10,503 nt of DNA from Candidatus Gastranaerophilales bacterium (GCA_944324205.1 CALUVK010000051.1:1-10503); one strand, 5' to 3'; counted from the stretch's first letter, positions 1 through 7,024 are shown. The notes: a model not told the origin generated them from the sequence alone. Numbers and translations: made by a program.

Positions 1-165
1 CAGGTTGTAACTGATATTTATAACGGTACTGATTCAACCGGAAACAATGTTGAGCTTGAACGCGAAATGATGGATTTGTCGAAAACGGGTACGAAGTTCC
101 TTGTCTTATCAAATCTTGAACAGAGGCAGTTTACGCATATTTCGGAGGCGATAAGGGGGCAGTAA
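1..165 (+). CDS. flgB: Flagellar basal-body rod protein FlgB, C-terminal part
   Basis: This is the last 54 codons of a gene that begins before the window. The reading frame is open from base 1 to a TAA at 163-165. The segment GNNVELEREMMDLSKTG is the conserved C-terminal signature of FlgB (compare the family pattern GNNVDLEREM). FlgB is one of the proximal rod proteins that, with FlgC, FlgF and FliE, form the driveshaft between the MS ring and the distal rod; it is exported by the flagellar type III system. FlgC and FliE follow on the same strand in the usual order, which supports the call. The N-terminal half cannot be judged here. Confidence 0.88.
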   Translation, partial: QVVTDIYNGTDSTGNNVELEREMMDLSKTGTKFLVLSNLEQRQFTHISEAIRGQ

Positions 166-184
166 GAGGTTGAGAGAAATAACT

Positions 185-216
185 GAGTATTAGTTACTTA
201 GTTGCTCGCTCACTTA
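185..216 (+). repeat. Octameric tandem repeat tract between flgB and flgC
   Basis: Four consecutive 8-bp units (185-192, 193-200, 201-208, 209-216) share a pattern like GTTACTTA, with the second and third units starting GTT. The tract lies after the flgB stop and just before the flgC ribosome binding site. Its reverse complement resembles the tract at 4362-4393: both contain TTAAGTGA and end in ACTAA with the same spacing. It is therefore probably the same kind of element in the opposite orientation. The units are diverged, so this call rests on the exact period and on similarity to the other two tracts. Confidence 0.55.
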
Positions 217-232
217 ATAAAAGGAGGTTAAA

Positions 233-739
233 ATGAGTTTTAATATCTTTGATATAGCCGGTTCAGGCATGACGGCACAAAGAATTAAAATGGATACGAT
301 ATCCAGTAATATTGCGAATATAAATACAACAAGACAGCCCGACGGTGCCAAAGGTGTTTATATTAAAAAAGATGTATCATTCAGAACTATATACGAAGAT
401 ACAGTTAACCGCGGATATTCTAATTTTGCATCAAACAGTCCTGATGCGGAATTTGATCCGCGCACGGGAAATATGCTTATAAATGCAAATATAGCATTAA
501 ATGAAGGAATGCTGACAGGAGGAGTTCAGGTAGATGAGATTTATGAGGCGGAAAACGGAGTAAAAACGGTTTATGACCCTTCTCACCCTGATGCTGATGA
601 AGAAGGATATGTGGATTTACCGAATATTAATCTGGTAGAGGAAATGGTCGGTATGATTTCTGCCTCAAGAGCGTATGAAGCAAACGCTACGGTTGCAGAG
701 AACGTTAAGACTATGATGCAGAGTGCGATGAATATTTAG
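233..739 (+). CDS. flgC: Flagellar basal-body rod protein FlgC
   Basis: FlgC is a proximal rod protein of the flagellum, assembled in the periplasm after export by the flagellar type III apparatus. The N-terminus (residues 3-31) carries the rod-protein signature with GSGMTAQRIKMDTISSNIAN, and the C-terminus (about 131-168) has the matching helix with LVEEMVGMISASRAYEANA. These two helices form the coiled-coil D0 domain shared by axial proteins. At 168 residues it is longer than typical FlgC proteins of about 135-150, the extra length lying in the middle (roughly residues 60-120). A perfect AAGGAGGT Shine-Dalgarno site at 221-228 sets the ATG. It sits between flgB and fliE, the standard order, 67 bp after flgB and 12 bp before fliE. 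Confidence 0.95.
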   Translation: MSFNIFDIAGSGMTAQRIKMDTISSNIANINTTRQPDGAKGVYIKKDVSFRTIYEDTVNRGYSNFASNSPDAEFDPRTGNMLINANIALNEGMLTGGVQVDEIYEAENGVKTVYDPSHPDADEEGYVDLPNINLVEEMVGMISASRAYEANATVAENVKTMMQSAMNI

Positions 740-751
740 GGAGTATAGATT

Positions 752-1168
752 ATGGATTTTTCAGTCGGAATAAGTGAATTTAATACAAATTATACCAATC
801 TGAATGCAATAGATGAGTATAATAAATTTTTGCAGGGTAATGCGTCATTTGAAATTGATAAGACGGCTTTTGACGAAGAATTGGAAAAGGCTGCAAAGAA
901 TTATCCTGTTAAGGATAAGCACGATCCGACAGGCTTAGGGAATTTTGCTTCTCAGATGGGTAATGCGTTTTCAGAAAGCTTGAATGCAGTCAATAATAAC
1001 AGAATTACAGCCGACAGGATGCAGGAAGATATTGCAATGGGCGGTTCTACAAATATCCATGATGCAATGATTGCTGCTGAAAAAGCTTCTTTAAGTATGC
1101 AAATGGCTATTCAGGTGAGAAATAGACTAGTTTCAGCTTATACAGATATTACAACAATGGCTATTTAG
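752..1168 (+). CDS. fliE: Flagellar hook-basal body complex protein FliE
   Basis: FliE joins the MS ring (FliF) to the proximal rod and is among the first proteins exported by the flagellar type III system. The family core is in residues about 65-138: NIHDAMIAAEKASLSMQMAI followed by QVRNRLVSAYTDI, matching the conserved C-terminal helices. The protein has 138 residues against about 100-110 in most bacteria, the excess being an N-terminal stretch (1-64) without recognisable features. The ribosome site AGGGAG at 738-743 overlaps the flgC stop, so the pair is probably translationally linked. No fliF follows: the gene ends in a 4-bp overlap with the convergent gene, so the flagellar block stops here. 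Confidence 0.92.
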   Translation: MDFSVGISEFNTNYTNLNAIDEYNKFLQGNASFEIDKTAFDEELEKAAKNYPVKDKHDPTGLGNFASQMGNAFSESLNAVNNNRITADRMQEDIAMGGSTNIHDAMIAAEKASLSMQMAIQVRNRLVSAYTDITTMAI

Positions 1169-2217
1169 TTAATTTGCATTTCCCAGGCTTTTCTAGGGCA
1201 AACTGCAGAACAAATACCGCAACCTATGCACTTTTCATTAATAGATTTATAAGTTTTTTCATCCTTTACAATGGCTTTTTGAGGACAATTATTAAGGCAG
1301 ATGTCACATCCGATACACTTATTTTCGTCCCAAAGAGGTTTTCTTAGTCTTCCCTCTCCTGTTTGTGAGAGTTCGTATACTGCACCGTCATCTTCGACTA
1401 AATCACCAAATAATCCTTCTTTAAACCATTCTTTTTCTTTAAATTCTTTGACTGTAATTTTTTTCTCTTTTAATTCTTTAGGAAGCGGAATAATCTTTGT
1501 CCATTTAGAAAAATCCAGCAATTGCTCTTTAAGTTCAAGACGTCCGATTTTTTCTAAAAAAGGAACCATGCCAGATTTAAGAAAATCTTTATCCAGTTTG
1601 TCAAGTTTAACCATTTCAACACATTTTGCTAGGCCTTCGACATTACCTCTTACATATACAATTCCGCCAACCATTCCAACACAGGAGCGATTACCTAAAA
1701 CAGATGGCATATCATCGCAATCATAACCACAAATTACAGAAATTCCGCCGCTCATAAATTCAAAGCTGAAAGAACCTGTGCTTTTAAGCACCCAAAATTC
1801 TGGCGGTTCAAATTTAGGGTCATGCTTCATCAAAGCTCCTGAACGTGTACCAACACGCCCTCCGATATAAATTTTACCTCCGGCTGCACAATGAGCAGAT
1901 GTATCACCGCCGTCTCCTTTAACAATAATTTCTGCTCCAGAATTAAGCCAGCCAACATCAGCAGGGGCAGAACCTTCTACTACAATTGTAGTTCCGTTCA
2001 TTGCCATAGCGCCGACTCTTTGTCCGGGATTAGAAACTTTAAATGTTAAAGTTTTACCATTTTTTGACCAGCTGGAGCCGCCGATATCGTGTTGTCCGCA
2101 TGCTTCTATTTCAAAATCCGTTATTCCTTCTTCAATTTTTTGATTAATAGCTTGAAGAAGTTCTTGTGTCGACATTCTTACATTATTTTTTAAAGTCTTT
2201 ATTTTGCATACGGCCAT
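1165..2217 (-). CDS. Glutamate synthase domain-3 (GXGXG) protein fused to a 2x[4Fe-4S] ferredoxin domain
   Basis: Residues about 15-215 form a glycine-rich beta-helix of the GltB domain-3 type (also found in formylmethanofuran dehydrogenase subunit C). Turns such as GTTIVVEGSAPADVGW and GGKIYIGGRVGTRSGA recur at about 20-residue steps. After a charged linker (about 216-295) come two ferredoxin motifs, C301-C304-C307-C311 and C330-C333-C336-C340, each followed by P, the pattern of a 2[4Fe-4S] ferredoxin. It is probably one piece of a split glutamate synthase, in which amidotransferase, FMN and GXGXG domains are separate proteins, or another flavin/iron-sulfur enzyme using the same scaffold. 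No partner subunit is in the window, so the reaction is inferred. AAGGAAA at 2224-2230 precedes the ATG. Transcription probably starts from the promoter at 2242-2270. Confidence 0.85.
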   Translation of the reverse strand: MAVCKIKTLKNNVRMSTQELLQAINQKIEEGITDFEIEACGQHDIGGSSWSKNGKTLTFKVSNPGQRVGAMAMNGTTIVVEGSAPADVGWLNSGAEIIVKGDGGDTSAHCAAGGKIYIGGRVGTRSGALMKHDPKFEPPEFWVLKSTGSFSFEFMSGGISVICGYDCDDMPSVLGNRSCVGMVGGIVYVRGNVEGLAKCVEMVKLDKLDKDFLKSGMVPFLEKIGRLELKEQLLDFSKWTKIIPLPKELKEKKITVKEFKEKEWFKEGLFGDLVEDDGAVYELSQTGEGRLRKPLWDENKCIGCDICLNNCPQKAIVKDEKTYKSINEKCIGCGICSAVCPRKAWEMQIN

Positions 2218-2241
2218 AATTTGTTTCCTTAATTCGAAATT

Positions 2242-2270
2242 ATTATATCAAATATACATTGGTCCGTCAA
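2242..2270 (-). promoter_or_regulatory. Strong sigma-70 type promoter for the GltB3-ferredoxin gene
   Basis: Read on the minus strand, TTGACG (2270-2265) and TATAAT (2247-2242) are separated by exactly 17 bp. A TG at the extended -10 position gives TGATATAAT. The start of transcription would fall near 2235, leaving an untranslated leader of about 18 nt that contains the AAGGAAA ribosome site. The gene therefore has its own promoter and need not be cotranscribed with the DUF3137 gene upstream. Confidence 0.78.
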
Positions 2271-2309
2271 AATAGAATCATATCTTGTTTGCTAGAAGAC
2301 TGTCTGTAA

Positions 2310-3404
2310 TTAAAGTTTAGTATTTTCATCAAATTTGAAATATTCTATCATATCTAAAATAGAGAAGAGTTCCTTGTAAAATTTTTGTATCGTTTTAGGC
2401 GAGGTGAGAGGTGTAAACAACCCTCCTAGTTCAAAAAGATTTTTATTTGTCGATATTGCAAACATGATATTTCCGTCATTAAATGAACACTTTGCCTTGT
2501 TTGTTCCAAAAGCTGTTTGAAGTTTTAAAAAACGTTCCATAAATCCTGGAGTTATATGATATCTGGCTTCGACTTGATCATATGCAAAAACTTTGAACCT
2601 TTTATTAAACATAGGATCTTCAAGTTTAATTTCTTGAATAGAGTACCACTTTTGCCTTTCGTAGAAATTTAATATAATAACTGCAATTATCAAAATGGTT
2701 AAAAAAATCTGGCATATTAAAATTTTAATGTCTCTAAACATATAATAAAGAAACCATATTAGAATATATGATGCTATTAATGCCCAAACGCCATTTAGTT
2801 TATTATGAACCATAGAATCATTTCTGGTTGTAACAATGATTTGAGATTCAATTTTTTTGTTATAAGGAAAACTGATTATTACTCCTTTAAAAACTCTTAT
2901 AACTCTTCTGTTTTTTCCGGAACCTTGAACATCCAAAAGTTCTGTTTCAGCGATTTTAAAATCTATCCCGTTATGACTTCCTTCAAAGACATCATCTATT
3001 TTTTTATAGTTATATACACTAAACAATTCGCTTTCACGTTTCTCATCATCTGTGAAAATATCTTTAGAAAAAGACCATTTCAAATTGTCAAAACATTTAA
3101 TAATGTGGTATCTGCAAGAGGCCTTTATGCTTTTTGCAAAACTTGAATTTGCAAGAAAAGGTAAGGCTATTATAAAACCTCCGAGTATGAAAACGAAGAA
3201 CGTTATAATTATAAAAAAGTCATCATATTTGCTCAGTTTGAGGAAATTGTTTATATAATCTATTAAAACAAAGCAAAAGAAAGCAATTAATAAAAATTCT
3301 AATATACCAAATTTTAAAAGTTCTTTTTTTCTATCACTTTCAGCACTTTTTAGTATTGGCAGAATTTTATTATATATTTTGATAAATCCAGTTTCATTAC
3401 TCAT
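2310..3404 (-). CDS. DUF3137 family membrane protein
   Basis: The function of this family is unknown. The recognisable part is LEDPMFNKRFKVFAYDQVEA at residues 261-280, continuing RYHITPGFMERFLKL, which matches the DUF3137 signature (LEDPxFxxxFxVYAsDqvEARY..TP..m..l..L). Hydrophobic stretches at about 33-50 and 62-83 form an N-terminal membrane hairpin. A second pair, about 206-222 and 228-248, lies between the middle region (151-194, containing FKGVIISF) and the signature, so the conserved soluble parts are split by membrane segments. Both soluble parts would probably face the same side. The ATG at 3404 has only a weak AGGG or more distant AGGA upstream. It is followed, 92 bp on, by the GltB3-ferredoxin gene, which has its own promoter. 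Confidence 0.75.
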   Translation of the reverse strand: MSNETGFIKIYNKILPILKSAESDRKKELLKFGILEFLLIAFFCFVLIDYINNFLKLSKYDDFFIIITFFVFILGGFIIALPFLANSSFAKSIKASCRYHIIKCFDNLKWSFSKDIFTDDEKRESELFSVYNYKKIDDVFEGSHNGIDFKIAETELLDVQGSGKNRRVIRVFKGVIISFPYNKKIESQIIVTTRNDSMVHNKLNGVWALIASYILIWFLYYMFRDIKILICQIFLTILIIAVIILNFYERQKWYSIQEIKLEDPMFNKRFKVFAYDQVEARYHITPGFMERFLKLQTAFGTNKAKCSFNDGNIMFAISTNKNLFELGGLFTPLTSPKTIQKFYKELFSILDMIEYFKFDENTKL

Positions 3405-3506
3405 AGCCCTATATTATCCTATATTAGGATGTTGAAACATACTATATGTATATGAGTTATATTGTTAGAAATAAAACCGAGTAAATAATTTATTGCGGAA
3501 TTTTTA

Positions 3507-3515
3507 TGATAAAAT
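3507..3515 (+). promoter_or_regulatory. Possible extended -10 promoter for the MTA phosphorylase gene
   Basis: TGATAAAAT is an extended -10 box (TGn followed by TAAAAT, five of six bases of TATAAT). No convincing -35 lies 16-18 bp upstream. A rival reading is TTGCGG at 3493-3498 with TAGTAT at 3515-3520, 16 bp apart. Either would give a leader of about 30-35 nt with the AAAGGA site at 3542-3547. This divergent 152-bp gap must hold promoters for both flanking genes. Confidence 0.4.
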
Positions 3516-3556
3516 AGTATTATCAAATAATTTATAAAAAGAAAGGAATTAATCAA

Positions 3557-4354
3557 ATGGAAAAGATAGCAGATATCGGTGTTTTTGGCGGTTCAGGGTT
3601 TTACAAGTTTTTAGATGATATAAAAGAGGTAAAAGTAGAAACTCCTTACGGAATGCCGTCTGATAGTCTGTTTGTCGGTAAAATCGGCAGTCATAATGTA
3701 GCTTTTATGCCGCGTCATGGCAGAAGTCATACAATTCTTCCGCATTTGATTAATTATAGAGCTAATGTTTGGGCAATGAAAGAAATTGGTTGTAAACGTG
3801 TAATTTCACCTTGTGCAGCAGGAAGTTTGCAAAAACATGTTGAGCCGGGTAACTTTGTAATCTGTGATCAGTTTGTTGATTGGACAGACAGTAGAAAATC
3901 AACATTTTTTGAAGGTCCGATTGTAACTCATCCATCTGCTGCTGAACCTTACTGTCCTGAACTTAGAAAACTTGCAATCGAAACAGCTAAAGATTTGGGA
4001 ATTAAAGTTCATGAAACGGGAACTGTTGTTGTAATAAACGGTCCAAGATTTTCTACAAAAGCAGAATCAAAATTCTTTACATCTCAAGGATGGGAAGTAA
4101 TTAATATGACCGCATTTCCTGAAGCTTATCTGGTTAAAGAAATGGATATGTGTCCTTTGAATATTTCTTTAATCACCGATTATGACGCAGGACTTGTCGG
4201 GGATGTTCCGCCGGTTTCTCATCAGGAAGTTATGCATGTATTTAATAATAATCTGGATAATTTGAAAAAACTTTTATTTACTATGATAGAAAAAATACCT
4301 GCTGAAAATAATAATTGTGAGTGTGCAAATACAAGAAAGAGTTCACAGGGATAG
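3557..4354 (+). CDS. mtnP: S-methyl-5'-thioadenosine phosphorylase
   Basis: This cytoplasmic enzyme splits methylthioadenosine, a by-product of polyamine synthesis, with phosphate into adenine and methylthioribose-1-phosphate, feeding purine and methionine salvage. Family marks in order are FGGSGFY (10-16), the phosphate-site loop PRHGRSH (52-58), NYRANVWAM (66-74), NMTAFPEA (183-190, contacting the ribose and methylthio side) and TDYDAG (207-212). The TDYD aspartates bind the adenine amino group and separate MTA/adenosine phosphorylases from guanosine/inosine types. The length, 265 residues, is normal. The last 15 residues are a polar tail with two cysteines (CEC) not expected to be catalytic. 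Ribosome site AAAGGA lies at 3542-3547. No other methionine-salvage gene is in the window. Confidence 0.93.
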   Translation: MEKIADIGVFGGSGFYKFLDDIKEVKVETPYGMPSDSLFVGKIGSHNVAFMPRHGRSHTILPHLINYRANVWAMKEIGCKRVISPCAAGSLQKHVEPGNFVICDQFVDWTDSRKSTFFEGPIVTHPSAAEPYCPELRKLAIETAKDLGIKVHETGTVVVINGPRFSTKAESKFFTSQGWEVINMTAFPEAYLVKEMDMCPLNISLITDYDAGLVGDVPPVSHQEVMHVFNNNLDNLKKLLFTMIEKIPAENNNCECANTRKSSQG

Positions 4355-4361
4355 AAAAAAA

Positions 4362-4393
4362 GTGATTAAGTGACTTGGTGGCTGAGTGACTAA
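4362..4393 (+). repeat. Octameric tandem repeat tract between mtnP and yggT
   Basis: Four units of exactly 8 bp begin with GTG at 4362, 4370, 4378 and 4386; examples are GTGATTAA and GTGACTAA. The tract fills most of the 59-bp gap and ends 9 bp before the AAGGAG ribosome site of yggT (4403-4408). Stop triplets occur in all three forward frames (4363, 4367, 4371). It resembles the tract at 185-216 in reverse complement and the GTGA-core heptamers at 10324-10390. Confidence 0.68.
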
Positions 4394-4413
4394 ATAAGAT
4401 TGAAGGAGAAAAA

Positions 4414-4677
4414 ATGTTATCAAGAGCAGTAAGTACACTATTTTATTTCTACTATTTGCTTATAATTATTAGGATATTTTTAAGCTGGATACCGTCAATT
4501 GACTGGATGAGCCAGCCTTTTGCGGGAATAAGAGCTGTTACAGATCCATTTTTAAATATTTTTAGAGGGATAATTCCGCCTATTGGTATGCTTGATATTT
4601 CGCCTATTGTAGCAATTATTCTTCTTCAAATATTACAAGGGCTTGTTGTCGGATTTCTTAATAGCTTGGGATTATGA
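4414..4677 (+). CDS. YggT family integral membrane protein
   Basis: This is a small two-helix inner (or thylakoid-type) membrane protein of 87 residues, the usual size for a single YggT domain. Family marks are RIFLSWIP (20-27), TDPFLNIFRGIIPP (43-56) and LDISPIVAIILLQ (60-72), matching the YggT pattern of ILSW, DP..R.iiPP and DlSPi. Hydrophobic helices span about 8-26 and 62-84. Relatives (YlmG/YggT) are linked to cell division, chloroplast nucleoid or thylakoid organisation, and osmotic tolerance; the exact role is unsettled. A strong AAGGAG at 4403-4408 sets the start. Its TGA stop overlaps the ATG of the TPR gene (ATGA, 4674-4677), so the two are probably translationally coupled. Confidence 0.9.
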   Translation: MLSRAVSTLFYFYYLLIIIRIFLSWIPSIDWMSQPFAGIRAVTDPFLNIFRGIIPPIGMLDISPIVAIILLQILQGLVVGFLNSLGL

Positions 4678-6263
4678 TAGATTTAGAACAGATAAAAAAA
4701 GCAATTGCATATACACAAGCTGGCAAATTTGAAGAAGCGTGTGCAATTTATAATCATTTATTAAGTAATAATTCTGATAATCCAGATTTATTATCAATAT
4801 TAGGACTTTGTTATGTAAATATTGGAAATTTTGAAAAAGCTTCTGAAATACTTGAGAAAGCTTGTAATATTAAAAAGACGCTAGGTACAGTATCAGCACT
4901 TGGTTTTGCAGAATTTGAAAGAAAAGATTATAAAAAAGCAGCTGAAATTTTGGAAAACTCACTTGAATATGGCGAAAATGCGGATATATATAATAAGCTT
5001 ATTATAAGTCTTTTTGAGATTAAGAACTATAAACGTGCTGTTGAATATGCAGATAAAATGTATACTCTTTATCCCGAAGATTATCGCGCTATATCAAATA
5101 AAGTAAAGGCATTAACACAATCTGGCAAACTTATGGATGCGCAGCAGCTTTGTATAGAAGCAATAAAGAAAAATCCCGATATTTCGGTATTATGGTTTCA
5201 ATTAGGTTTCTTAAAAGAGTTAATTTACAGTGACGATAAACAGGCGAGAGAATGCTATAAAGCTGCGGCTGATTTAGGGAATCCGGATGCAGATTACAAT
5301 ATTGCGGTTAGTTGTGTTAAGCTGGGCGAATTTGAAGAAGCTGAAAAATATTACAAAAAGATGCTTGAAAAATCGCCTGATGATATTGATACAATGACAT
5401 CTTTAGGGATGTGTTATTTAACACAGAGAAAGTTTAAAAAAGGATATGATTTATTTTTCAGGAGAGATAAATCACACCTTAAAGATAAAACTAAGAATCC
5501 TTGGCAAGTTGGAGATAAGATTGAAGATAATGTTATTGTAATGTGTGATCAAGGTTTTGGTGATCATATTCAATTTATAAGATATCTTCCATTTGTTCCT
5601 GCAAAGCATATTCAAGTTGCAGTACCTAAAACCTTGAAAGAGATTTTTAGTAAAAATTATCCTGATGTCGAATTTATTGATTATGATGAAATTAATCCGG
5701 AAATTCAATCAATGCGGGTGACTGATTTAGCGTACATTTTAAATATGGATTTTGATCATATTCCTTTTAGTTCAGGTTATTTGAAAAGTTCTGCTGCAGA
5801 AATTAAGAATAAGAAATTAAAAGTAGGGCTCTGTTGGGAAGCTGGTTCTGCCGGAATAAGAACAATGATTAATCGAACAATCCACATTATCTGTTTTGAA
5901 CCTATATTAAATCTTGAAAATATTCAAGTTTATTCCTTCCAAGTAGATGATACTTTTAGCGGATGTGTTAAATACCCTCAGATGATTAATTTAGGTAAGG
6001 ATTTTAAAAGTTTTGCGGATACGGCAAAAGCATTAATGGCAATGGATGTTTTGGTTACGGTTGATACTTCTGTTGCACATTTAGCGGGAGCATTGGGGAT
6101 TAAAACATACTTGCTTCTTCCTTATGCTTCTGATTGGCGCTGGTTTAGAGACACAAAAACTACTCCGTGGTATGACAGTGTAGAAATCTTTAAACAAATA
6201 GACCATATCTCCTGGAAAGAACCTATTGATAAAATTGTTGAAAAGTTAAAAGCGCAAAAATAA
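4674..6263 (+). CDS. TPR protein with C-terminal GT-B glycosyltransferase-like domain
   Basis: Residues about 1-265 are tetratricopeptide repeats: helices with the spacing of small residues typical of TPRs (for example LGLCYVNIGNFEKASEILEKA at 43-63, split as two helices, and LGEFEEAEKYYKKMLEKSPDD at 217-237). The C-terminal part (about 285-525) matches the ADP-heptose:LPS/GT9-like half seen in many bacterial TPR proteins. It has CDQGFGDHIQFIRYLP (291-306), a glycine loop for sugar-nucleotide binding, then VGLCWEAGS (384-392), NRTI (400-403), VDTSVAHLAGALG (463-475) and LLPYASDWRW (481-490) before a conserved PWY (498-500). It probably transfers a sugar to a protein or surface glycan, with the TPRs binding the acceptor; the substrate is unknown. 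There is no signal peptide, so it should act in the cytoplasm. It is coupled to yggT by an ATGA overlap. Confidence 0.85.
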   Translation: MIDLEQIKKAIAYTQAGKFEEACAIYNHLLSNNSDNPDLLSILGLCYVNIGNFEKASEILEKACNIKKTLGTVSALGFAEFERKDYKKAAEILENSLEYGENADIYNKLIISLFEIKNYKRAVEYADKMYTLYPEDYRAISNKVKALTQSGKLMDAQQLCIEAIKKNPDISVLWFQLGFLKELIYSDDKQARECYKAAADLGNPDADYNIAVSCVKLGEFEEAEKYYKKMLEKSPDDIDTMTSLGMCYLTQRKFKKGYDLFFRRDKSHLKDKTKNPWQVGDKIEDNVIVMCDQGFGDHIQFIRYLPFVPAKHIQVAVPKTLKEIFSKNYPDVEFIDYDEINPEIQSMRVTDLAYILNMDFDHIPFSSGYLKSSAAEIKNKKLKVGLCWEAGSAGIRTMINRTIHIICFEPILNLENIQVYSFQVDDTFSGCVKYPQMINLGKDFKSFADTAKALMAMDVLVTVDTSVAHLAGALGIKTYLLLPYASDWRWFRDTKTTPWYDSVEIFKQIDHISWKEPIDKIVEKLKAQK

Positions 6264-6285
6264 TTTTTACAGGGTTTAATTAAAT

Positions 6286-7011
6286 ATGCTTATAAAACCA
6301 AAGATAACAGTGAGCCCAATCGACAAAAGAAAACTTTGTGCTTTTAACATAAATCATCCAATTCTAGGCAATTTAAGTTTAGATAGCCATATGGAATATA
6401 ATAATGGTTTTAAAAGACTTTATTTAGAGTTGAAAAATCGTCAGGAAAAAATTCTAGGTTCTGAAGAAATATCATTAAACGATGAAAATGGAAAAATGTT
6501 GGGATTGAATATTATAGTAGATCCGGAATATCGCAATAATGGCAAAAAGAATTTTCGTTTCGGGGAAATATTGCGTCTTGCAAGTATAATAGAAATGCTA
6601 GAAAATAATAAGCAAAATTTTAGAATATTTTCTAAGTCAACAGCTATTTATTTTCATTCGAAATATAAATTTGAACCGGATATAACATCTTTTCAAGATA
6701 GAGATAATGTCTTTAAAACAATTGCAGAAGATGAATCTGAAGGTTTTGAAGATTTATCTAAAATGGCAAAAGAAAACTTGCAGCAAACAAAAATTTGTCA
6801 TTCTAACGCAAAGCAGCGAGGATTATGTCTAGTAGCAAATCGACTTGCTCAAAAATATATAGATCGTGCAGAACAATTTGGAAGTCAGGGGTATAAAGCA
6901 CATCCTTTTATGTATGGTATAGACATGGTTTTAACAATGCACAATGTTATAAAGAACAGAACGTATTTTAATGAACTTTTCAAAAAGCATGGAATCGATT
7001 ATACAATTTAA
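6286..7011 (+). CDS. Hypothetical protein with a GNAT-acetyltransferase-like segment
   Basis: I do not recognise a named family for the full 241 residues. Residues about 55-135 read like the core of a GNAT fold. The strand MLGLNIIVDPEYRNNG (71-86) resembles motif A (V.P.YR..G) and is followed by a helix FGEILRLASIIEMLENN (92-108). A second strand (NFRIFSKSTA, 111-120) leads to IYFHSKYKFEPD (121-132), like the late GNAT motif in which the chain ends F..KyGF.p. The pyrophosphate loop, usually Q/RxxGxG/A, is imperfect here (RNNGKK), so acetyl-CoA binding is unproven. Residues 140-241 are helical, with an uncommon CHSNAKQRG stretch (171-179). The ribosome site is weak (CAGGGT, about 6269-6274), and the 22-bp gap to the TPR gene suggests cotranscription. 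It ends 13 bp from the convergent acyltransferase gene. Confidence 0.6.
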   Translation: MLIKPKITVSPIDKRKLCAFNINHPILGNLSLDSHMEYNNGFKRLYLELKNRQEKILGSEEISLNDENGKMLGLNIIVDPEYRNNGKKNFRFGEILRLASIIEMLENNKQNFRIFSKSTAIYFHSKYKFEPDITSFQDRDNVFKTIAEDESEGFEDLSKMAKENLQQTKICHSNAKQRGLCLVANRLAQKYIDRAEQFGSQGYKAHPFMYGIDMVLTMHNVIKNRTYFNELFKKHGIDYTI

Positions 7012-7024
7012 TGAAATTAAAATT

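Noticed and set aside
1301..1726. Plus-strand open frame of 141 codons opposite the GltB3-ferredoxin gene
   Set aside because: It lies wholly within a convincing gene on the other strand, is serine/proline-rich in the way of an antisense frame, and has no ribosome site.
2805..3258. Two overlapping plus-strand frames inside the DUF3137 gene
   Set aside because: They overlap a gene with a family signature and show no domain or ribosome site.
3408..3427. Tandem 10-bp repeat of CCTATATTA(T/G) near the DUF3137 start
   Set aside because: There are only two copies and the unit is low-complexity. It may affect the ribosome site of that gene but does not qualify as a repeat element.
5472..5708. Minus-strand frame within the TPR-glycosyltransferase gene
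   Set aside because: It is the reverse of a conserved domain, and its Asn/Ile/Lys-rich content is just antisense composition.
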